DNA of 58,349 nucleotides from Pseudomonas fluorescens. Its GTDB lineage: Bacteria > Pseudomonadota > Gammaproteobacteria > Pseudomonadales > Pseudomonadaceae. This document shows, one piece after another, positions 52,717 through 58,349 of this stretch. The notes beneath the pieces are model-generated. The model saw only the letters and a program-made list of their open reading frames with translations. It ran no database searches and was not told the origin of the DNA. The stretch spans positions 122,115 to 180,463 of the forward strand of contig NZ_LACC01000014.1 in the NCBI RefSeq assembly GCF_000967965.1, read 5' to 3'. Position 1 is the first letter of the stretch. Every line of letters starts with the position of its first letter. A program made the translations under genes and the position numbers.

Positions 52717-53442
52717 ATGGCATTGCTCCCGCAAGTCGAAGCCCAAGCCCAAGCCGAGATCAGTTCATCCAATCCACCAGGTTCGCTGCCTGCACCGGGA
52801 TGGCAGGGCATCGCCAACGATTGGTCCTCGGATAAAGAGGCCTTCAAGCAGGTGCCCTGGGGCAAGGCGATGATGTGGATTTTCCTGCTCAGCGATACGT
52901 TTATATTCACCTGTTTTCTGACCGGCTACATGTCGGTACGCATGACCATCACCAGCGCCTGGCCGAACCCCAGTGAAGTGTTCGCATTGACGATCGGCGG
53001 CAGGGAAATCCCGCTTATCCTGATCGCCATCATGACCTTTGTGCTGATCAGCAGCAGCGGCACCATGGCCATGGCCGTCAATTTCGCCTATCGCCGTGAT
53101 CGCGCGAAAACCACGGCCCTGATGCTGGCGACCGCTGCCCTGGGGGTGACTTTCGTCAGCATGCAGGCATTCGAATGGAGCAAGCTCATCGCAGAGGGGG
53201 TGCGTCCCTGGGGGAACCCCATGGGCGCGGCGCAATTTGGCGCCTGCTTTTTCATGATTACCGGTTTTCACGGACTTCATGTGTCAATCGGCGCCCTCTA
53301 CCTCAGCATTGTGGCGCTGAAAGTAAGGCGCGGAGATTATGAGCGCTCCGGGAACTATCAGAACGTCGAGATAGCCGGGCTTTACTGGCACTTCGTGGAT
53401 CTGGTGTGGGTATTTATTTTTGCATTCTTCTATTTATGGTAG
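52717..53442 (+). CDS. coxC: Cytochrome c oxidase subunit III-like protein 2
   Basis: A 241-residue COX3 protein. Helices begin at GKAMMWIFLLSDTFIFTCFL. The COX3 signatures are FMITGFHGLHVSIGALYLSI and GLYWHFVDLVWVFIFAFFYL. Compared with the neighbour at 52018 it has the longer, more usual COX3 organisation. It is 6 bp after that gene, so both are translated from one mRNA. Confidence 0.9.
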   Translation: MALLPQVEAQAQAEISSSNPPGSLPAPGWQGIANDWSSDKEAFKQVPWGKAMMWIFLLSDTFIFTCFLTGYMSVRMTITSAWPNPSEVFALTIGGREIPLILIAIMTFVLISSSGTMAMAVNFAYRRDRAKTTALMLATAALGVTFVSMQAFEWSKLIAEGVRPWGNPMGAAQFGACFFMITGFHGLHVSIGALYLSIVALKVRRGDYERSGNYQNVEIAGLYWHFVDLVWVFIFAFFYLW

Positions 53443-53455
53443 AGGAGCACGGGTG

Positions 53456-53773
53456 ATGGCACATGCTCAGGGTCAGCAACATCCAATCAGTTTGTACCTT
53501 AAGATCTGGGGGCTGTTATTCGTCCTCAGCACGCTGTCGTACCTTGTCGACTATTTCCACTTCCATGGTTACCTTCGGTGGACCCTGATTATTACTTTCA
53601 TGTTGTTGAAGGCAGGTTTGATTGTCTCCATCTTCATGCATATGGCATGGGAGCGCCTGGCCATGGTCTACGCCATACTGGTGCCGCCTCTGTGTTTACT
53701 GGTGCTCATCGGGCTGATGGCCACCGAGGCAGACTATGTCTTCCTCAGCCGGGTCATTTTCTTTGGCCAGTAA
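53456..53773 (+). CDS. Cytochrome c oxidase subunit IV family protein
   Basis: A 105-residue protein from ATG 53456, which has GAGGAG upstream. Three membrane helices (SLYLKIWGLLFVLSTLSYL, RWTLIITFMLLKAGLIVSIF and VYAILVPPLCLLVLIGLMA) fit the prokaryotic subunit IV. The motif KAGLIVSIFMHMAWE is typical. It is the last gene of the operon, 13 bp after coxC. Confidence 0.9.
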   Translation: MAHAQGQQHPISLYLKIWGLLFVLSTLSYLVDYFHFHGYLRWTLIITFMLLKAGLIVSIFMHMAWERLAMVYAILVPPLCLLVLIGLMATEADYVFLSRVIFFGQ

Positions 53774-53806
53774 GCAGCTTTTCGGATGGCCTTGAGTCTC
53801 CAGGCA

Positions 53807-54367
53807 CTAACCCGATATCACTCGCTTGAACTGATGCCATTTGTGCTGCCAGGCCACTGTCCAGTGCGGGGCTGCCGCTCCTGTGCCGGCGATCTTCAGC
53901 TTCGGATGCTGATTGATGACCTGGTCCAGTACCGATTCCTGATTCGGTTCAACATCCACGAAGAAGATATGTTTGCCTTCTTTTACTGCCTGCTTGAAAT
54001 TGCGGAAGTGAGTGTTCGGCACCTGGAACCCGAAAAAACCGCCTTCCCAGATGCAGAAGCCCAATACAACAATGGCAAGGAAGATAAAGGGCATCCAGCC
54101 TGCGGGGGATTCGGTCCAACCCATCCAATAGGCGCCAAGCAGGACCAACGCCGCGAGTGGCACACCGATCACCGCACCAATCTCACCAGAGTGAACAGCA
54201 TCCTGTTCCATTAGTGAACTGATCTCGTGGAGGTGATGTTCTTCTACATCAGCGACTTTTTCACTTAGTACATGAATCTGTTCGGAATTGATGCCGCTGG
54301 CTTCCAATTCATATTCAACGGTTTCAAGATCGTTGAGATTGTCACTGATGTAATAGTGCCGGTTCAT
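53807..54367 (-). CDS. Conserved membrane protein (Pseudomonas-type)
   Basis: A 186-residue protein from ATG 54367, which has GGGAGGTG 4 nt upstream. The N-terminal ~60 residues are soluble (MNRHYYISDNLNDLETVEY, QIHVLSEKVADVEEHHLHEI). Two membrane helices follow (IGVPLAALVLLGAYWMGW; WMPFIFLAIVVLGFCIWEGG), then a soluble tail with VDVEPNQESVLDQVINQHP. Similar Pseudomonas proteins are annotated only as hypothetical or NAD/FAD-utilising. It is convergent with the oxidase operon. Confidence 0.78.
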   Translation of the reverse strand: MNRHYYISDNLNDLETVEYELEASGINSEQIHVLSEKVADVEEHHLHEISSLMEQDAVHSGEIGAVIGVPLAALVLLGAYWMGWTESPAGWMPFIFLAIVVLGFCIWEGGFFGFQVPNTHFRNFKQAVKEGKHIFFVDVEPNQESVLDQVINQHPKLKIAGTGAAAPHWTVAWQHKWHQFKRVISG

Positions 54368-54500
54368 GCCACACCTCCCGTCTCGGGTTAGCTGTAGACC
54401 TCCTCTGTCCGGCAGCAGTTGGTAGTTGTACTGTGGGGAACGTTGCACACCCCGTGCAATTTGAAAAAAGTATAGCACTCGCCATCCTGCATACCGGTCG

Positions 54501-54791
54501 CTAGCTGATCTGCACAATGACCGGACCTTCCGTCACGATTGGCGGGTTCGCGTGGATATTCGATGCATTTTTCTGAATCCATTCACGCGCGACTTTCAGG
54601 CTTGCATCGCTGCCGGCCTTGTCCGTGCAAACAGTCACCGACGTGCCACCATCACCCGTATTCAACAGTGTGTAGCTGACGAGGCCAGGCACTGTCCGCA
54701 GGGTAGCTTCGACGTCGGCATTGCGCTCTTCCAACAGTTCGAAAAACTGCTTCGCTCCAGTACCCAGGTAGGTTCTTATCACCGCATACAT
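54501..54791 (-). CDS. Small dimeric alpha/beta-barrel (antibiotic-biosynthesis-monooxygenase-like) protein
   Basis: A 96-residue protein from ATG 54791, which has AAGGGAG upstream. The pattern MYAVIRTYLGTGAKQFFELL, VPGLVSYTLLNTGDGGTSVTV and VAREWIQKNASN fits the ferredoxin-like ABM/DABB fold. Such proteins act as small monooxygenases or stress-linked dimers. The specific activity is unknown. Confidence 0.75.
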   Translation of the reverse strand: MYAVIRTYLGTGAKQFFELLEERNADVEATLRTVPGLVSYTLLNTGDGGTSVTVCTDKAGSDASLKVAREWIQKNASNIHANPPIVTEGPVIVQIS

Positions 54792-54925
54792 AGTCGTCTC
54801 CCTTGGGAGTGCCGCCTTGGTGCCAATCCAGATCCGTTGATGGCCGCAATCACTTTAGGTTTCAGTTCGTCCTGATTTATTAAGCTTAGCCAAATGCTGG
54901 CGACAGTCGTATCGCAACGACCACC

Positions 54926-54960
54926 GGCCGCTTTTGGCTGATTGCGGCCTGCCACGACCG
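54926..54960 (+). repeat. Dispersed repeat, copy C
   Basis: GGCCGCTTTTGGCTGATTGC, then GGCCTGCCACGACCG. The core CGCTT[CT]TGGC[CT]GATTGC...CCTG[TC]CACGA is shared with copies A and B. Confidence 0.6.
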
Positions 54961-55127
54961 TCAGAGAACGACCCGAGTATCGGCCTCTCAGGATGGCAGG
55001 GGGTTATCTGCTCCCTGGTAGCGGCAATCGCAGTAGCCACCCAGGCTATCGCAGCAGACACAGAGAAACCAAAACCTGCATCGGAGGCCACCAAGACTAA
55101 ATCGCCCCTGATTTCATTCACAATGAA

Positions 55128-55161
55128 TGACTGCACAGCTCATTGCTGCCTGTTGTGAAGG
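55128..55161 (+). repeat. Dispersed repeat, degenerate copy D
   Basis: TGACTGCACAGCTCATTGCT, then GCCTGTTGTGAAGG. It keeps the TGACYGC start and the ATTGCTGCCTGT core only. Confidence 0.35.
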
Positions 55162-55420
55162 GGGCCATCGACGGTGGATTCAACCGATCAGGAAGTGATG
55201 CAAGGGGGAAGTCGGAGAAATATCGTCTGGCTCTCGGTATTTGATGCTCCGACGGTGCGGCGGCACGACCTCCAGCTGATTGCAGTCATGCACAGCACCA
55301 CTGGCCGCCTTGAATTTGGTGGCATAGGTGGGAGATGGGTAAGCCAAGATTTTACCTCAGAAAAGAGAACTGGCATTTGATCTTGCTATGGACGAGCTCC
55401 TAGACCTCTAGCCTTAGTCC

Positions 55421-55828
55421 TTAAAATAACCTGGTTATTTCATTCAAGACCCGATCCTGGATTTGAGTACTTGGTCTGTGGCGATAAGCCACTGCTAAAA
55501 AAGCAACTCCTTCGTAGTCGCAGCGGATCGAAAAAGTCATACCTTCACGAAACCCAAAGACTGATCTGTCTCCAGCATCAACAAAATATCTCGCTTTTGT
55601 AAGAGCCGCTCCGGCGTGCTTCAGGCAGTCAGTTTGGCTAAGCGAGTGTTGTATCCAGCTAGTAGTGACACGCACAGACGAAGTCTCGCTATCATCGATA
55701 GGTGGTCGAGTAATTTCTTTGGCAGGTGTAATAATATTTTCGTTACTGGTGCAAGCAGTCAGCCCCATTGAGATAACAGTAAATAAAAAGCCAAAACGAA
55801 GTCTCGAATGCTTAAGTGAGTTTCGCAT
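55421..55828 (-). CDS. Small putative lipoprotein
   Basis: A 135-residue protein from ATG 55828. A longer frame to 55915 precedes the signal sequence and is not preferred. The signal peptide ends in the lipobox LTAC (FGFLFTVISMGLTAC), and a Ser/Thr/Glu-rich linker follows. The mature part has VTTSWIQHSLSQTDCLKHAG and TFSIRCDYEGVAFLAVAYRH. No family was recognised. The AT-richer composition compared with flanking operons suggests foreign origin. Confidence 0.65.
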   Translation of the reverse strand: MRNSLKHSRLRFGFLFTVISMGLTACTSNENIITPAKEITRPPIDDSETSSVRVTTSWIQHSLSQTDCLKHAGAALTKARYFVDAGDRSVFGFREGMTFSIRCDYEGVAFLAVAYRHRPSTQIQDRVLNEITRLF

Positions 55829-56314
55829 CGCGGGGCGTTCCTCTGACGATGTGCAATGAATGAAGTTGCAGTTACTAATGTAATAGCGGATTTCTGATCT
55901 TTTGCTACCTGTCATCAGCGAATGCGACCAATGGTCGTACGTAGACCCGTCATGTGGTTTTTCTCGATTTTTATGCTGACAAACCGAACATTCAGGTGAA
56001 TCATGTCGCCCACGGGGTGAACCATATCACTCAAAAAGTACCTTTAGGTCACATCCCATATGTCGATAGTACGTTAGCTCAAGCCGCTCTAATGCATAAT
56101 CCTTACCTGCCAAGGTAAGTTAAAAAGTGGTGGCGTCGAACGTACCTCGTGTCACTTTTTGCCTCACAAGACGTTTAACTTTGAGTTGCTTTAAATTGGC
56201 TTAAATTTTTAACGTGCTGAGTGAGGTAAGTTTGCAAGCTAAGTCTAAATTTGAAACTTTCCTGAACTTTGCAGTCGTCCGATGTGCTCAGTCTTTCGAC
56301 TTTTATCAACATGA
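55829..56314. other. AT-rich region without a gene
   Basis: A 486-bp stretch with marked AT content around 56170-56260 (TTTAAATTGGCTTAAATTTTT). No reading frame with a ribosome site was found. It could be the relic of an insertion or the edge of a transferred segment next to the fdhA fragment. Confidence 0.5.
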
Positions 56315-56581
56315 CTAGATTTCCTTCGCATGGTGGCTCAGTCCCTTCGGACTTTGAAATATACCTGCCACATGTACCACGCCCATCAGCGAGTTGAGCA
56401 CGGTGGCCGGGGCTTCGTGCTTCACGCCGTCATGACCATGACTACGGGCCTCGAAGCCGACGGCGTCGATGGCGCAATCCACTTCCGGTTCGCCGGGCAG
56501 TGCGGCGATCTGTTCGTGCAGCGGCGTGTCCAGGGACAGGTCGGCGATCTCGAAGCCCTGCGACTTTTCTCGGGCCATCAA
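56315..56581 (-). pseudogene. Internal fragment of fdhA (glutathione-independent formaldehyde dehydrogenase)
   Basis: The 88-residue frame aligns by eye with an internal part of the zinc-containing formaldehyde dehydrogenase of Pseudomonas: EKSQGFEIADLSLDTPLHEQ, EPEVDCAIDAVGFEARSHG and KHEAPATVLNSLMGVVHVAG. After VVHVAG the sequence diverges. The N-terminal catalytic part and the C-terminal part are absent, so this cannot be functional. fdhA normally belongs to the glycine-betaine catabolic (GbdR-linked) gene set, which makes its remnant beside gbdR notable. Confidence 0.8.
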
Positions 56582-57138
56582 TCAATGGATGTTCCTCGGT
56601 TGAGGTGAGACACGGGCGGCCACCGCCACCGCCACCGCCAAATCGTTGAACTCAGATACCTCCATTGCACAGGACATGGGTGTGCCGCGCCAGCATGAAG
56701 CAGGCGCGGCGTATGTCAGGGTTTTCCTCGAGCGTAGTTACTGGTACGCCTTGTCCCGGTCACAGAGCACTTTTATCGAGCATGGCGCTTGTGCCAGCCC
56801 AAATCGGGGCATTGGTCATTATTTTATTCAAAAACCGACATGTGGATGTCGGTGACAAGTAAGTTGTCGTTTATAGACATCTCTCGCGTATATGCTACGA
56901 AAGTGCACAGCGTTGATGAGCGCAGGCACAAACTCAAGCGTTTTCCTTATGGCTCCCTCCCTGCAAACCCTCAGCTTAGAGACATTGGATGATGTCGTTT
57001 TTGGATCCGTTCAAACATATGTAACTGGGTATGACCTTTGCAGGTTGAACAGGAACAAACCCACCAACTTTTGGATGGGAGAATAAAAAGAGCCTTTGCC
57101 TGAGGCCAATCACTCGCTTTGTGTGAGGAGATACCGCG
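56582..57138. other. Upstream region of gbdR with a possible gene remnant
   Basis: A 557-bp stretch. The plus frame at about 56665-56850 reads AQDMGVPRQHEAGAAYVRVF and then IEHGACASPNRG, which resembles the C-terminus of a family-3 solute-binding protein that has decayed. This is a weak visual match. The last 200 bp are AT-rich and presumably hold the gbdR promoter. GAGGAGATACCGCG precedes the gbdR start. Confidence 0.4.
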
Positions 57139-58242
57139 ATGACGACGTTCAACTCCGGGGCCCAACCCCAGAACCGTGCGCCTCAATCCATCGGCTTTCT
57201 GCTGCTGGACAATTTCACGCTGATTTCTCTGGCGTCCGCTGTAGAACCGCTGCGGATGGCCAACCAGTTGTCCGGTCGCGAGCTGTATCGCTGGACCACC
57301 CTCACCGTCGATGGCGGCCAGGTCTGGGCCAGTGATGGCCTGCAAATCACCCCTGACGCCTCCATGCACAAAGCCCCGCCAATGGACATGATCATCGTTT
57401 GCGGTGGCGTCGGCATTCAGCGCACCGTTACCCGTGAACACGTATCCTGGCTGCAAAGCCAGGCCCGCAAGGCCTGCCGTCTCGGTGCGGTGTGCACCGG
57501 CAGCTGGGCCCTGGCCTGCGCCGGACTGCTCGATGGTTTCGATTGCAGCGTGCACTGGGAGTGCCTGGCGGCGATGCAGGAAGCTTTCCCGCGGATAGTA
57601 ATGAGTACCCGTTTGTTCACCCTCGACCGTAACCGTTTCACCAGCTCCGGAGGCACCGCGCCGCTGGACATGATGCTGCACTTGATCAGCCGTGATCACG
57701 GGCGTGAACTGTCCGCTGCGATCTCGGAAATGTTCGTCTACGAGCGCATCCGCAACGAACAGGATCACCAGCGCGTGCCGCTCAAGCACATGCTCGGCAC
57801 CAATCAACCGAAGTTGCAGGAAATCGTCGCGCTGATGGAGGCCAACCTCGAAGAGCCGATCGACCTGGACGAACTGGCGGTGTATGTCGACGTGTCCCGT
57901 CGCCAGCTGGAGCGGCTGTTCCAGAAGTACCTGCACTGCTCGCCGTCGCGTTACTACCTGAAGCTGCGTCTGGTCCGTGCGCGACAGTTGCTCAAGCAAA
58001 CGCCGATGTCGATCATCGAAGTGGCTTCGATCTGTGGCTTCGTGTCCACACCGCACTTCTCCAAGTGCTACCGCGAATACTTCGGCATTCCGCCGCGTGA
58101 CGAGCGCGTCGGTTCCAATACCGCGCAGCAGGTGGCGATGATGCCGCTGCCGCAAGCATTGGTGCTCTCGCCGTTGGCTGGTTCGATGTCAGCTTTGAGC
58201 CAGGCACGTAACGAATCAACTTTTGCCAGCGTTCGTCTATAA
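57139..58242 (+). CDS. gbdR: GbdR, choline/glycine-betaine regulator (GATase1-like AraC family)
   Basis: A 367-residue regulator, the length known for Pseudomonas GbdR. The N-terminal DJ-1/PfpI-like domain (about 17-190) opens with QSIGFLLLDNFTLISLASAV and carries GGVGIQRTVTREHV and LGAVCTGSWALACAGLLDG. The C-terminal AraC domain (about 235-330) has DLDELAVYVDVSRRQLERLF and MSIIEVASICGFVSTPHFSK. It activates glycine-betaine, dimethylglycine and choline catabolic genes. GAGGAGATACCGCG precedes ATG 57139. The genus-level match is strong, though related CdhR/ArgR-type regulators share the fold. Confidence 0.92.
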   Translation: MTTFNSGAQPQNRAPQSIGFLLLDNFTLISLASAVEPLRMANQLSGRELYRWTTLTVDGGQVWASDGLQITPDASMHKAPPMDMIIVCGGVGIQRTVTREHVSWLQSQARKACRLGAVCTGSWALACAGLLDGFDCSVHWECLAAMQEAFPRIVMSTRLFTLDRNRFTSSGGTAPLDMMLHLISRDHGRELSAAISEMFVYERIRNEQDHQRVPLKHMLGTNQPKLQEIVALMEANLEEPIDLDELAVYVDVSRRQLERLFQKYLHCSPSRYYLKLRLVRARQLLKQTPMSIIEVASICGFVSTPHFSKCYREYFGIPPRDERVGSNTAQQVAMMPLPQALVLSPLAGSMSALSQARNESTFASVRL

Positions 58243-58250
58243 ATCTTCAC

Positions 58251-58287
58251 CCCTATCCTGCGAAAGTGTGATGTTCGCAGGATAGGG
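58251..58287 (+). terminator. 14-bp perfect hairpin after gbdR
   Basis: CCCTATCCTGCGAA (58251-58264) and TTCGCAGGATAGGG (58274-58287) form a perfect stem with a 9-nt loop, directly after the gbdR stop. Only a weak T-rich sequence follows (CTTCATTTTAG). It likely ends transcription from both convergent sides. Confidence 0.75.
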
Positions 58288-58324
58288 GAGGGCGCTTCAT
58301 TTTAGTGTTGCGCTGAGGCAGGAC

Positions 58325-58349
58325 TTACTCGACGGCTTTGACCATGTCT
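58325..58349 (-). CDS. C-terminal codons of a gene entering from the right
   Basis: On the minus strand the last codons read D-M-V-K-A-V-E-stop, with TAA at 58327-58325 and typical Pseudomonas codons. It is too short to identify. In Pseudomonas, gbdR is often next to serine dehydratase or choline/betaine transporter genes. Confidence 0.4.

Larger units (their letters stand above)
54792..55420. other. Gene-poor region with dispersed repeats
   Basis: A 629-bp stretch. 54926-54960 carries repeat copy C and 55128-55161 a degenerate copy D. A plus-strand frame at 54934-55158 has a hydrophobic segment (VICSLVAAIAVATQAIAA) but starts only at a TTG within the repeat, so it is not called as a gene. 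Further frames at 55174-55380 on both strands look like chance. Confidence 0.5.

Noticed and set aside
54934..55158. Plus-strand frame with a signal-like hydrophobic stretch
   Set aside because: The only start is a TTG within a dispersed repeat, there is no ribosome site, and the end lies in a second repeat copy.
56180..56260. AT-rich stretch as a replication or integration site
   Set aside because: No DnaA boxes, direct repeats or integrase gene were found next to it.

Overview
The window looks like chromosomal DNA of a fluorescens-group Pseudomonas. The GC is high, codon use is Pseudomonas-like, and the last gene matches GbdR, the Pseudomonas glycine-betaine regulator. An aotJQMOP-type transporter operon, arsRBCH, an aa3/caa3-type oxidase operon and several families common in this genus (DUF6502, DUF5666, DUF1302/DUF1329, DUF3300/DUF2950) support this. 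No rRNA, tRNA, CRISPR array or intact insertion sequence was seen. The region reads as accessory or niche-adaptation DNA: metal and metalloid resistance, drug efflux, secreted low-complexity proteins, an extra respiratory oxidase and an amino-acid uptake operon.

Layout. (1) 1-3822: the 3' end of a Gly-rich repeat protein, then a DUF6502 gene translationally coupled to a secreted DUF5666 low-complexity protein, then an outer-membrane barrel protein. (2) 3929-5760: an AT-richer pair on the minus strand, a GT2 glycosyltransferase and a 2OG-Fe(II) oxygenase. (3) 6040-14706: a lipid/steroid-type envelope cluster of DUF1302-DUF1329-DUF1254(Tat-like), an AraC regulator, a second DUF1254 protein and a divergent second AraC regulator. 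(4) 14788-15273: adenosine-specific kinase. (5) 15411-16867 and 29477-30595: two copies of one cassette (promoter, 17-bp inverted-repeat operator, 5' UTR, gene, terminator), each encoding a secreted Gly-rich protein with an Ala-rich domain of 11-residue repeats. (6) Between the copies: a Cus-type copper/silver efflux operon (17044-23725) and an Aot-like ABC operon with an AotO-type hydrolase and an RpiR regulator (24034-29256).

(7) 30628-33488: arsR-arsB-arsC-arsH on the minus strand, with a strong inverted-repeat operator upstream. (8) 33648-38065: GNAT acetyltransferase, DUF3300/DUF2950 pair, and a DUF1704 (QEGLA/MATCAP-like) metallopeptidase. (9) 38139-43464: a MarR-EmrA-EmrB drug-efflux operon and a TonB-dependent receptor. 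(10) 43573-48408: Mut7-C protein, DUF1232 protein, quinone oxidoreductase-LysR pair and small membrane proteins. (11) 48724-53773: a cytochrome oxidase operon with a diheme subunit II, subunit I, two subunit-III-like genes and subunit IV. (12) 53807-57138: small proteins, then a gene-poor, AT-richer stretch with a formaldehyde dehydrogenase (fdhA) fragment. (13) 57139-58242: gbdR.

The most interesting signal is the set of secreted low-complexity proteins sharing a GTGGGAA-N3-TTCCCAC element. It occurs at 499, 15446 and 29511, upstream of the DUF6502-DUF5666 operon and of both LEA-like repeat cassettes. This suggests a small uncharacterised regulon for secreted glycine-rich and helical-repeat proteins. 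Its function and regulator cannot be read from the sequence.
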